Positions 13,491 to 25,952 of a stretch of DNA of 64,000 nt are shown piece by piece (the first letter of the stretch is position 1; every line of letters begins with the position of its first letter). The notes under the pieces are model-generated. The model was not told the DNA's origin. It saw nothing but the letters and a program-made list of their open reading frames with translations, and ran no database searches. This DNA is from Bolinopsis microptera. Lineage: Eukaryota > Ctenophora > Tentaculata > Lobata > Bolinopsidae. The position numbers and the translations under genes are program-made. The DNA is taken from the NCBI RefSeq assembly GCF_026151205.1, contig NC_087084.1:13667453-13731452 (forward strand), read 5' to 3'.

Positions 13491-13819
13491 ATTTGACCAA
13501 AACCCATAATCATGGGTAGAGTGTACCGCTGCCAGTGTCTCTCTTTTCCAAACAAAAGGAAATGATATTAATTTGAGGAACAGTCCGCTAATGCAAATTG
13601 ATACCGAGAATGAAATCGGTCGCTCGCTTTTTCCATTCGATCACGGCTCACGAATTGTAATAAAGCTTATTGATTTGAAAAAGCGAGCGACCGATTTCAT
13701 TCTCGGTATCAATTTGCATTAGCGGACTGTTCCTCAAATTAATATCATTTCCTTTTGTTTGGAAAAGAGAGACACTGGCAGCGGTACACTCTACCCATGA
13801 TTATGGGTTTTGGTCAAAT
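13491..13819. repeat. Perfect 143-bp-arm palindrome (foldback element)
   Basis: Positions 13491–13633 and 13677–13819 are exact reverse complements by direct reading, separated by a 43-base spacer. The arms start atttgaccaaaaccc and end gctcgctttttc. There is no ORF. The structure fits a foldback transposon, a MITE with very long terminal repeats, or a recent palindromic duplication. Perfect identity of the arms implies recent origin or gene conversion. Confidence 0.93.
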
Positions 13820-14343
13820 CATATATATATGATAAACAAATAAATAATTGAACAAGGTACTGTAAGTGCTTCTAAACTCACCATTTAAACAAAATGCCAC
13901 TATAAGATCCAAAATTAGTGGCTCACGACATGAACTTATTGGCCAAAATTAAAGAGTGAGAAAATATTCTGTTTAAATCATTTATGGCAGAAAGCGACCA
14001 CAATGTTGTGTAATTTACTATTTGATAATGTCAACGAAATACTATTTAGATTATTATGCTAATTATTTTTAATTTACTAATTTTGTTAATTATAATAATT
14101 TTGCTAATTATAATAATTTTTTTAGTTATACTAATTTTGCTAATTATACTAATTTTGCTAATTATGTTGATTTTGATAATTATACTTATTCTGATAATTT
14201 CACCTGATTTTTTTGTGAAACTTGGTTTCAAGATAGCAGTTGACCAACAAACTAGGACCGCGGTGACCGAACTTTTGAGGGAGTCCCGGACCCCAACAGC
14301 CAAACGGTGCCCGCAGGGCAGCCACGCCCATATTTGGTCCAAA
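13820..14343. other. AT-rich simple repeat and short GC-rich stretch
   Basis: Positions 14055–14200 are an imperfect ttttg/ctaattat-type simple repeat, open by chance on both strands. Positions 14230–14340 are a GC-richer stretch that runs into the LINE tail remnant to its right. No gene is supported. Confidence 0.5.
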
Positions 14344-14640
14344 TTAGGCCCAATTTAGCCAAATACCCTGAATATGCCTGGTGTCAAGTCCTTCAATGAC
14401 TGACGCCGTGCTCCTTGTGTACCTCATTGTTCCAGCTTCAACAACAGTAATATATTCGGGTAGAGATATACTTACCAAATCATTTACTATTTTATAGAAG
14501 AGCGTAATTGAATTATGGATGAACTTAGATCTAATAGGTAGAATTTTAAGCTCCTTCTGCTTCTCATAGAATACAATATCACTATAGTGATCAAACTGTT
14601 GTCCATTGATCCATTTGATCGCTCTGATCGCTTTGATCAA
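14344..14640 (-). mobile_element. LINE reverse-transcriptase C-terminal fragment
   Basis: A 98-codon minus-strand open stretch contains LPIRSKFIHNSITLFYKIVN followed by DLVSISLPEYI. This wording is typical of the region after the reverse transcriptase in CR1/L2-like LINE proteins. Nothing upstream continues the reverse transcriptase, so this is a 5'-truncated relic. It is unrelated in wording to the intact LINE at 27.6–31.8 kb. The call is from pattern memory only. Confidence 0.45.
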
Positions 14641-16085
14641 CTGCTATCTTAAAGTTTAGCTCTACTCTCTTTCCCTCTTTGGTAGTTTTGTCTTTAGAAT
14701 GACCGGCTACAGCTTTCAGTAGGGAAGCTGTATAAATAATTGGGGGGAACATTTAAAACAACGTAGATTAGGAGTTATCTACAAATCTCCAGAAAAGTCA
14801 TTTTGGGCCGATCAAAAGTTTGCAACTTTAACTTTGCAGATTCCTTACTATGATTGGCTGAATTGTGTCACGTGCTGGCTGCTTGAAGATTGGAATGCGC
14901 CCCGCGTGCAAATCATGCTTAATGTCGCGCGCGAGGTCAAACCGTCTGTTTAAATTAAACCACCTCTAGTACCACCCGAGCGTACTAAATCACTCTACAG
15001 TCGATCTTCGAGATTGTTCTAAAAGGGCCCCCGACAGTTGAAACCAACTTCAATCGATGTATTTTCGGACGCTGATTCCGAATCACCCCCCATGACATAG
15101 GGTTAAAATGCTCCCCTGACGAGATACAGGCGAAAAACTGTCTCGATCACGTGATATGACCGTATAAGGAAGTTAAAATTAAACCACCTCTAGTACCACC
15201 CGAGCGTACTAAATCACTCTACAGTACCACCACCAGCCAGTAACTTTTGCTGGGAGTTCTTTAAATGAGATCATTCTGGAAATTGGCGACGACCTTCCAA
15301 TAGGACTTTCACAACTGTCCGAAAAATTTGATGGATATCGGAGTTGATATAGTGATCAAAATGGGGCAAAATACGATGCTTTTAGCTGTAACATAATGTC
15401 TGATGGTTGGATATGCTTTAAATTTTTCGGACACTTTCCTTGTAAGTCTATGAGTAAGCTTACCAATTTTTGTTGCAATTGGAGGTTGGGAAGGATACTC
15501 AATATTTGGAGGACTTCGCCGCTTCGACGCGCCGCGCGAACTAGCATTTTTGCTTCGCGTCGTCGATCGTTGCTCTGCTTCGCAAAGAAACGATCTCGAC
15601 GGATTGACATCGTCAATCAACTCAGTATCTATTTGTTTGAAGAAAACTGTGCTGGCCGAAATTAGCTACAGTCGGCACGCGCGGCTCACTGTCGATGGCG
15701 CACTACCTAGTTAAACTAAAAATACTCTTGCACAATTGTAACTGCAGTTTTACAGAACTCTAAATACTTAATGAACACACTTGCACTTGCAGTTGATTGA
15801 CGATGTCAACCCTTCCTAGCTCGGCGCGACCCAGTGGTGCATCTCGCCGATCTACGGAAGGTTGCGAGAAGCATTATTGGATGCGCGCGCGACCCAGTAG
15901 TGCATCGCGCTACAACATGGGTGTTTCTAACAACATGGGTGTTTCTAACCTATGCAAAGGTTAGACTAGCCATCTCTACAACAAAGGAAAGGCTCTAATA
16001 GCCTCTACTAACCTTAGAACCGCAGCATAACCGCTTTTCCCACAAGCAAATAACACCTTCCGCAGGAAACTAACACGCCCACATG
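14641..16085. other. Intergenic DNA with a duplicated segment and CpG-rich patches
   Basis: A phrase beginning aaattaaaccacctctagta and continuing through cacccgagcgtactaaatca occurs at about 14953 and again at about 15176, a direct repeat of some 48 bases. From about 15500 the DNA becomes CpG-rich with many gcgcg motifs. Short ORFs open on both strands at 15309–15665 resemble no family and look like composition artefacts. Confidence 0.45.
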
Positions 16086-16535
16086 ACGTGTGACCCCAGG
16101 ATTTGGTTTTGGATCAGACACTCAAAACAACGATAGAGGAGCGGTCTACACGCTCACAGGCTACCATGTCTCGTGTAACCCCAGGATTTTACACGTTCAC
16201 AGGCTACCACGCCTCGTGTACCCCCAAGATTTAACACGCTCACAGGCTAACACGTCTCGTGTAACCCTAGGACTCTAACACTTAACAGACTCTAACACGC
16301 TCACAGGCTTCCACGTCTCGTGTACCCTAGGATTTGGTTTTGGATCGGACACTCAAAACAACGATAGAGGAGCGGTCTACACGCTCACAGGCTACCATGT
16401 CTCGTGTAACCCTAAGACTCTAACACTTAACAGACTCTAACACGCTCACAGGCTTCCACGTCTCGTGTACCCTAAGATTTGGTTTTGGATCGGACACTCA
16501 AAACAACGATAGAGGAGCGGTATACAGTGACGTTA
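16086..16535. repeat. Mixed tandem repeat
   Basis: A roughly 59-bp phrase starting gatttggttttggatc and ending ggagcggt occurs three times (about 16101, 16331 and 16478). It is interleaved with five or six copies of an acgctcacaggct / gtctcgtgtaaccc phrase. This is a nested tandem structure with no coding signal. Confidence 0.8.
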
Positions 16536-17389
16536 CAGGAACATAGCATACTCCTACGAGTAGCACGTAGCAGGCCATGACCTCCCCTGGAAGTCCCTGT
16601 CTCTCCGTCGTTAACCCGGCGGGGTTGCACCAGGGGCAGTGGTAACAGAACTTCAAGACTCTCGGAGTCTGTTGTCGATATCTATGTTTAATTGTTAATA
16701 TATTTATGGTATATAATTTGGGAGTCTCTCTCTCCGGCAGCAGGAGTTGGAGAATGGGGACGAGTTGTGAAAGCCACCGTAAGGAAGGCTTACTGTCGAC
16801 GCCGACCTTGTAGGTTTACAACCTACCAGGACGCGCGCCGAGTTGGACTCGTCGACGACTCGACGGTCCTGGAACAGGACCGTCGTTTATATGGAACAGA
16901 TATTTTACGAGTATCACCCGTTAACGCCGACCAATCAAAAGAAGAACAATGGTCAATGTCAAATGTCAATCCTTCGCAGTTCGGCTTGGACATTGCTCTA
17001 TCCAGAGCCCTTGCGCTTGCAGTAGCGCGCGCTCGCAGTGGCGCGAAAGCACATAGTTAGGTGAAGCTTGGACATGGCTCAGTGGACAATCATGGTATAT
17101 CGCGCGTTGTAGCGCGATGCGTTACTTATATACTGTGCCGCGCACTCAATGAGGCTTATCACCAATCACAGCAAGATCGGCTACTGTGCCGCGCCGAGCT
17201 GCAATGAATTGACATCAATCGTCAATTAAATCGCGCGTTGACGTATTTTTGATTTTACTCTTCTAAATTTCTTCGAAGTAGCGCGCGCCGCTCGCGCTTT
17301 CTTCTCGAAATGTGCTACGAAGTAGCGCGCGCCGGGCTATACTAGTCCATTAACGATGGACAAGAGTGTCACTATCAGCCGTTAACAAT
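16536..17389. other. GC-rich left flank of the 1.81-kb array
   Basis: There is no recognisable gene. A perfect hairpin (cgacggtcctg, 3-base loop, caggaccgtcg) lies at 16861–16885. The following phrase (atatttt/cacgagtatc, then ccgttaac) reappears in every junction segment of the 1.81-kb array, so this flank is where the array's non-genic part came from. Several gcgcg-rich stretches lie at 17035–17330. Confidence 0.5.
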
Positions 17390-18704
17390 GGGCCGCGCAT
17401 AAAATAATGTTGCAGGTAAGCTGTTAGCGTTACATGTTGAACCTAAATCTCAGTGAAAATGAAACACAATCATTTGCTTTGCAAATCTTAAGAACTTAGC
17501 CTACACATTACAATTAGTATGACGCCTGAAATTTTCACAACATTTAACATTGAAAATAAGTTATACTTATAAATAGGTTTTTAATCATCATCCAAAGTCC
17601 TTTGATTCCTGATGTACATATTTTTACAATAATTGTTGACGTTTTAAAATACCGCCAAAACTTGCGGCAGAAAAATTAATAAAAATATAAAAATTAATCC
17701 TTCTTCCAGAAGGTTAAATTAAGTTTTGTAGCCAAATAAAATCATAGACCTACCCAGCATCAGTATATTGTGATCAAATAAGTAACAACGAAACATTATA
17801 CATATATAAGCGTTAAACGCGATAAGTTATACACGGCGCATGGTCTGTAACCACAGCGGCCGATCTGGATATTTAAAATGATCAGAGATTAAGGAGTAAC
17901 CCCACTCTCAGCCTCACAACTTTATCATTATGAATGAGACGGTAACTATTTAACAGCCAATCTGAATATTGAATCAAACCTCAATAATGGGTGGTAATGA
18001 AATTGACGTAACTAACACGTCTTGATATGAAGATTGAGCTTGTAAAATGATGGTAACGAAATATGATAATTTAAGTAACAGTAACAGTAATAACACGGTA
18101 CCCTACGTCACGAATAATTCCGGAGTAAAAGTTTGTGATTTAAGGAAGAACCCTATCTCAAACCTATACTTCACACTAGATAACGAACAGAATGATCCAG
18201 AATTAAAGTAGAAATCTGTAGGTTCTATACATGGAGGGTATAAAACATATTTTCAACTATTATTTATGCCATATTAAACTCGCAGGTGCATTAATTCTGG
18301 AGCACCCTGTATCATATAACCATTCGTGGCCTTTTGGAAGGAACAAAATTGAAATAGACAAATCTCTGTTATCATGGTATTAGTACTTTGGAGGTCAATA
18401 TTTCACATATTCTTAAAGGGGCAGCTCCTCAACATGATCACGTGACAATAATAATACACAACGAAAACTAGAACCAATTAAACAGCTTGCCGCAGTACCG
18501 AACAGAGTAAACACTCTCATTCCCAGGATCTATAAATAGATCTTTCAGACTCTTAGCACGAAGACATTATAATCAATCGGAATGAAAAGTTCTCAGATTT
18601 GGCTATATTATTTAACATTTTTGCTTGATCACTTTGAATCCAAAACGAACGGAATAACGATGAGGCTTTACAATCAACATGATGTGAAGGTATCTGACAC
18701 GCGA

Positions 18705-18850
18705 TCACTCCGCATCAACAGAAGTGTCACAGTCGCCGGAAGAGCCTCGAGAAGTTTCCACATCCGAGAGTGAGTTTCTCTCCAGGCTCAGCACGCTCGT
18801 GTCCTGCGCGTCGCTCAAGTCTTGTGAGTTAACTGATAAGTTAAGTTCGA
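18705..18850 (-). pseudogene. Duplicated last-exon end of USP9X-like gene, copy 1
   Basis: This copies the final 48 or so codons of the gene at 25953–26098, with the same stop codon. It lacks all upstream exon sequence, including the QNTSGST repeats, so it cannot encode the protein alone. It could act only as an alternative terminal exon fragment if transcripts reached it. Confidence 0.85.
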
Positions 18851-20516
18851 ACGAAATAATTCGTTAAGTTAATTCAAAAGCAAATTGGCAAGAAGTGGTG
18901 CTCACGGTCTCACTTAACGTCACTTATCGCTCAGTTAAGAGCGACCATGGTCTTAAGCGACAGACAGCCTGCAGGCATATGATCCAAATACGAAATATCC
19001 TTGTGTTCGGCATTTAATAGCCCTAATTGGTTACTTCGTATAGGTGAAAGAGCCGGGCACTCGATCGTGCGCGGCGGATCATACAACGTATGACAACTCG
19101 GCCGGGCTAGTCCATATTTAACAATGGACAATAGCGCGACTCTTCGACGGTATAACTATAATATTTGGAACAAATATTTCACGAGTATCCCCGTTAACAC
19201 ATGGGCCGCGCATGAAATAATGTTGCAGGTAAGACTAAGCTGTTGTTGAACCTAAATCTCAGTGAAAATGAAACACAATCATTTGCTTTGCAAATCTTAA
19301 GAACTTAGCCTACACATTACAATTAGTATGACGCCTGAAATTTTCACAACATTTAACATTGAAAATAAGTTATACTTATAAATAGGTTTTTAATCATCAT
19401 CCAAAGTCCTTTGATTCCTGATGTACATATTTTTACAATAATTGTTGACGTTTTAAAATACCGCCAAAACTTGCGGCAGAAAAATTAATAAAAATATAAA
19501 AATTAATCCTTCTTCCAGAAGGTTAAATTAAGTTTTGTAGCCAAATAAAATCATAGACCTACCCAGCATCAGTATATTGTGATCAAATAAGTAACAACGA
19601 AACATTATACATATATAAGCGTTAAACGCGATAAGTTATACACGGCGCATGGTCTGTAACCACAGCGGCCGATCTGGATATTTAAAATGATCAGAGATTA
19701 AGGAGTAACCCCACTCTCAGCCTCACAACTTTATCATTATGAATGAGACGGTAACTATTTAACAGCCAATCTGAATATTGAATCAAACCTCAATAATGGG
19801 TGGTAATGAAATTGACGTAACTAACACGTCTTGATATGAAGATTGAGCTTGTAAAATAATGGTAACGAAATATGATAATTTAAGTAACAGTAACAGTAAT
19901 AACACGGTACCCTACGTCACGAATAATTACGGAGTAAAAGTTTGTGATTTAAGGAAGAACCCTATCTCAAACCTATACTTCACACTAGATAACGAACAGA
20001 ATGATCCAGAATTAAGGTAGAAATCTGTAGGTTCTATACATGGAGGGTATAAAACATATTTTCAACTATTATTTATGCCATATTAAACTCGCAGGTGCAT
20101 TAATTCTGGAGCACCCTCATGTATCATATAACCATTCGTGGCCTTTTGGAAGGAACAAAATTGAAATAGACAAATCTCTGTTATCATGGTATTAGTACTT
20201 TGGAGGTCAATATTTCACATATTCTTAAAGGGGCAGCTCCTCAACATGATCACGTGACAATAATAATACACAACGAAAACTAGAACCAATTAAACAGCTT
20301 GCCGCAGTACCGAACAGAGTAAACACTCTCATTCCCAGGATCTATAGATAGATCTTTCAGACTCTTAGCACGAAGACATTATAATCAATCGGAATGAAAA
20401 GTTCTCAGATTTGGCTATATTATTTAACATTTTTGCTTGATCACTTTGAATCCAAAACGAACGGAATAACGATGAGGCTTTACAATCAACATGATGTGAA
20501 GGTATCTGACACGCGA

Positions 20517-20662
20517 TCACTCCGCATCAACAGAAGTGTCACAGTCGCCGGAAGAGCCTCGAGAAGTTTCCACATCCGAGAGTGAGTTTCTCTCCAGGCT
20601 CAGCACGCTCGTGTCCTGCGCGTCGCTCAAGTCTTGTGAGTTAACTGATAAGTTAAGTTCGA
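20517..20662 (-). pseudogene. Duplicated last-exon end, copy 2
   Basis: This is a second tandem copy of the gene's final codons, with the stop codon kept. It is almost identical to copy 1 and joined to the same 350-bp junction. Confidence 0.85.
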
Positions 20663-22328
20663 ACGAAATAATTCGTTAAGTTAATTCAAAAGCAAATTGG
20701 CAAGAAGTGGTGCTCACGGTCTCACTTAACGTCACTTATCGCTCAGTTAAGAGCGACCATGGTCTTAAGCGACAGACAGCCTGCAGGCATATGATCCAAA
20801 TACGAAATATCCTTGTGTTCGGCATTTAATAGCCCTAATTGGTTACTTCGTATAGGTGAAAGAGCCGGGCACTCGATCGTGCGCGGCGGATCATACAACG
20901 TATGACAACTCGGCCGGGCTAGTCCATATTTAACAATGGACAATAGCGCGACTCTTCGACGGTATAACTATAATATTTGGAACAAATATTTCACGAGTAT
21001 CCCCGTTAACACATGGGCCGCGCATGAAATAATGTTGCAGGTAAGACTAAGCTGTTGTTGAACCTAAATCTCAGTGAAAATGAAACACAATCATTTGCTT
21101 TGCAAATCTTAAGAACTTAGCCTACACATTACAATTAGTATGACGCCTGAAATTTTCACAACATTTAACATTGAAAATAAGTTATACTTATAAATAGGTT
21201 TTTAATCATCATCCAAAGTCCTTTGATTCCTGATGTACATATTTTTACAATAATTGTTGACGTTTTAAAATACCGCCAAAACTTGCGGCAGAAAAATTAA
21301 TAAAAATATAAAAATTAATCCTTCTTCCAGAAGGTTAAATTAAGTTTTGTAGCCAAATAAAATCATAGACCTACCCAGCATCAGTATATTGTGATCAAAT
21401 AAGTAACAACGAAACATTATACATATATAAGCGTTAAACGCGATAAGTTATACACGGCGCATGGTCTGTAACCACAGCGGCCGATCTGGATATTTAAAAT
21501 GATCAGAGATTAAGGAGTAACCCCACTCTCAGCCTCACAACTTTATCATTATGAATGAGACGGTAACTATTTAACAGCCAATCTGAATATTGAATCAAAC
21601 CTCCATAATGGGTGGTAATGAAATTGACGTAACTAACACGTCTTGATATGAAGATTGAGCTTGTAAAATGATGGTAACGAAATATGATAATTTAAGTAAC
21701 AGTAACAGTAATAACACGGTACCCTACGTCACGAATAATTACGGAGTAAAAGTTTGTGATTTAAGGAAGAACCCTATCTCAAACCTATACTTCACACTAG
21801 ATAACGAACAGAATGATCCAGAATTAAAGTAGAAATCTGTAGGTTCTATACATGGAGGGTATAAAACATATTTTCAACTATTATTTATGCCATATTAAAC
21901 TCGCAGGTGCATTAATTCTGGAGCACCCTCATGTATCATATAACCATTCGTGGCCTTTTGGAAGGAACAAAATTGAAATAGACAAATCTCTGTTATCATG
22001 GTATTAGTACTTTGGAGGTCAATATTTCACATATTCTTAAAGGGGCAGCTCCTCAACATGATCACGTGACAATAATAATACACAACGAAAACTAGAACCA
22101 ATTAAACAGCTTGCCGCAGTACCGAACAGAGTAAACACTCTCATTCCCAGGATCTATAGATAGATCTTTCAGACTCTTAGCACGAAGACATTATAATCAA
22201 TCGGAATGAAAAGTTCTCAGATTTGGCTATATTATTTAACATTTTTGCTTGATCACTTTGAATCCAAAACGAACGGAATAACGATGAGGCTTTACAATCA
22301 ACATGATGTGAAGGTATCTGACACGCGA

Positions 22329-22474
22329 TCTCTCCGCATCAACAGAAGTGTCACAGTCGCCGGAAGAGCCTCGAGAAGTTTCCACATCCGAGAGTGAGTT
22401 TCTCTCCAGGCTCAGCACGCTCGTGTCCTGCGCGACGCTCAAGTCTTGTGAGTTAACTGATAAGTTAAGTTCGA
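22329..22474 (-). pseudogene. Duplicated last-exon end, copy 3
   Basis: This is the third copy. The stop codon TGA has become AGA, so the frame runs on into the former 3' untranslated region. The same change is in copy 4. Confidence 0.85.
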
Positions 22475-24141
22475 ACGAAATAATTCGTTAAGTTAATTCA
22501 AAAGCAAATTGGCAAGAAGTGGTGCTCACGGTCTCACTTAACGTCACTTATCGCTCAGTTAAGAGCGACCATGGTCTTAAGCGACAGACAGCCTGCAGGC
22601 ATATGATCCAAATACGAAATATCCTTGTGTTCGGCATTTAATAGCCCTAATTGGTTACTTCGTATAGGTGAAAGAGCCGGGCACTCGATCGTGCGCGGCG
22701 GATCATACAACGTATGACAACTCGGCCGGGCTAGTCCATATTTAACAATGGACAATAGCGCGACTCTTCGACGGTATAACTATAATATTTGGAACAAATA
22801 TTTCACGAGTATCCCCGTTAACACATGGGCCGCGCATGAAATAATGTTGCAGGTAAGACTAAGCTGTTGTTGAACCTAAATCTCAGTGAAAATGAAACAC
22901 AATCATTTGCTTTGCAAATCTTAAGAACTTAGCCTACACATTACAATTAGTATGACGCCTGAAATTTTCACAACATTTAACATTGAAAATAAGTTATACT
23001 TATAAATAGTTTTTTTAATCATCATCCAAAGTCCTTTGATTCCTGATGTACATATTTTTACAATAATTGTTGACGTTTTAAAATACCGCCAAAACTTGCG
23101 GCAGAAAAATTAATAAAAATATAAAAATTAATCCTTCTTCCAGAAGGTTAAATTAAGTTTTGTAGCCAAATAAAATCATAGACCTACCCAGCATCAGTAT
23201 ATTGTGATCAAATAAGTAACAACGAAACATTATACATATATAAGCGTTATATAAACGCGATAAGTTATACACGGCGCATGGTCTGTAACCACAGCGGCCG
23301 ATCTGGATATTTAAAATGATCAGAGATTAAGGAGTAACCCCACTCTCAGCCTCACAACTTTATCATTATGATTGAGACGGTAACTATTTAACAGCCAATC
23401 TGAATATTGAATCAAACCTCCATAATGGGTGGTAATGAAATTGACGTAACTAACACGTCTTGATATGAAGATTGAGATTGTAAAATGATGGTAACGAAAT
23501 ATGATAATTTAAGTAACAGTAACAGTAATAACACGGTACCCTACGTCACGAATAATTACGGAGTAAAAGTTTGTGATTTAAGGAAGAACCCTATCTCAAA
23601 CCTATACTTCACACTAGATAACGAACAGAATGATCCAGAATTAAGGTAGAAATCTGTAGGTTCTATACATGGAGGGTATAAAACATATTTTCAACTATTA
23701 TTTATGCCATATTAAACTCGCAGGTGTATTAATTCTGGAGCACCCTGTATCATATAACCATTCGTGGCCTTTTGGAAGGAACAAAATTGAAATAGACAAA
23801 TCTCTGTTATCATGGTATTAGTACTTTGGAGGTCAATATTTCACATATTCTTAAAGGGGCAGCTCCTCAACATGATCACGTGACAATAATAATACACAAC
23901 GAAAACTAGAACCAATTAAACAGCTTGCCGCAGTACCGAACAGAGTAAACACTCTCATTCCCAGGATCTATAGATAGATCTTTCAGACTCTTAGCACGAA
24001 GACATTATAATCAATCGGAATGAAAAGTTCTCAGATTTGGCTATATTATTTAACATTTTTGCTTGATCACTTTGAATCAAAACGAACGGAATAACGATGA
24101 GGCTTTACAATCAACATGATGTGAAGGTATCTGACACGCGA

Positions 24142-24287
24142 TCTCTCCGCATCAACAGAAGTGTCACAGTCGCCGGAAGAGCCTCGAGAAGTTTCCACAT
24201 CCGAGAGTGAGTTTCTCTCCAGGCTCAGCACGCTCGTGTCCTGCGCGTCGCTCAAGTCTTGTGAGTTAACTGATAAGTTAAGTTCGA
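24142..24287 (-). pseudogene. Duplicated last-exon end, copy 4
   Basis: This is the fourth copy, sharing the TGA-to-AGA change with copy 3 and carrying one extra single-base deletion just downstream of it (minus strand). It is the copy next to the functional gene end. Confidence 0.85.
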
Positions 24288-25952
24288 ACGAAATAATTCG
24301 TTAAGTTAATTCAAAAGCAAATTGGCAAGAAGTGGTGCTCACGGTCTCACTTAACGTCACTTATCGCTCAGTTAAGAGCGACCATGGTCTTAAGCGACAG
24401 ACAGCCTGCAGGCATATGATCCAAATACGAAATATCCTTGTGTTCGGCATTTAATAGCCCTAATTGGTTACTTCGTATAGGTGAAAGAGCCGGGCACTCG
24501 ATCGTGCGCGGCGGATCATACAACGTATGACAACTCGGCCGGGCTAGTCCATATTTAACAATGGACAATAGCGCGACTCTTCGACGGTATAACTATAATA
24601 TTTGGAACAAATATTTCACGAGTATCCCCGTTAACACATGGGCCGCGCATGAAATAATGTTGCAGGTAAGACTAAGCTGTTGTTGAACCTAAATCTCAGT
24701 GAAAATGAAACACAATCATTTGCTTTGCAAATCTTAAGAACTTAGCCTACACATTACAATTAGTATGACGCCTGAAATTTTCACAACATTTAACATTGAA
24801 AATAAGTTATACTTATAAATAGTTTTTTTAATCATCATCCAAAGTCCTTTGATTCCTGATGTACATATTTTTACAATAATTGTTGACGTTTTAAAATACC
24901 GCCAAAACTTGCGGCAGAAAAATTAATAAAAATATAAAAATTAATCCTTCTTCCAGAAGGTTAAATTAAGTTTTGTAGCCAAATAAAATCATAGACCTAC
25001 CCAGCATCAGTATATTGTGATCAAATAAGTAACAACGAAACATTATACATATATAAGCGTTATATAAACGCGATAAGTTATACACGGCGCATGGTCTGTA
25101 ACCACAGCGGCCGATCTGGATATTTAAAATGATCAGAGATTAAGGAGTAACCCCACTCTCAGCCTCACAACTTTATCATTATGATTGAGACGGTAACTAT
25201 TTAACAGCCAATCTGAATATTGAATCAAACCTCAATAATGGGTGGTAATGAAATTGACGTAACTAACACGTCTTGATATGAAGATTGAGCTTGTAAAATA
25301 ATGGTAACGAAATATGATAATTTAAGTAACAGTAACAGTAATAACACGGTACCCTACGTCACGAATAATTACGGAGTAAAAGTTTGTGATTTAAGGAAGA
25401 ACCCTATCTCAAACCTATACTTCACACTAGATAACGAACAGAATGATCCAGAATTAAGGTAGAAATCTGTAGGTTCTATACATGGAGGGTATAAAACATA
25501 TTTTCAACTATTATTTATGCCTTATTAAACTCGCAGGTGCATTAATTCTGGAGCACCCTGTATCATATAACCATTTGTGGCCTTTTGGAAGGAACAAAAT
25601 TGAAATAGACAAATCTCTGTTATCATGGTATTAGTGCTTTGGAGGTCCATATTTCACATATTCTTAAAGGGGCAGCTCCTCAACATGATCACGTGACAAT
25701 AATAATACACAACGAAAACTAGAACCAATTAAACAGCTTGCCGCAGTACCGAACAGAGTAAACACTCTCATTCCCAGGATCTATAAATAGATCTTTCAGA
25801 CTCTTAGCACGAAGATATAATCAATCGGAATGAAAAGTTCTCAGATTTGGCTAGATTATTTAACATTTTTGCTTGATCACTTTGAATTCAAAACGAACGG
25901 AATAACGATGAGGCTTTACAATCAACATGATGTGAAGGTATCTGACACGCGA

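Noticed and set aside
14056-14358. Ile/Leu-rich ORFs on both strands
   Set aside because: They come from an AT-rich simple repeat.
15309-15665. Overlapping ORFs of 86–103 codons on both strands
   Set aside because: CpG-rich low-complexity DNA, open on both strands, without recognisable motifs.
17072-17130. Possible tRNA or tRNA-derived SINE (tggctcagtgg resembles an A box)
   Set aside because: No B box or cloverleaf follows at the expected distance.
18931-19131. 66-codon minus-strand ORF repeated in every 1.81-kb unit
   Set aside because: Its identity between copies is explained by recent duplication; no family resemblance and no sign of selection.
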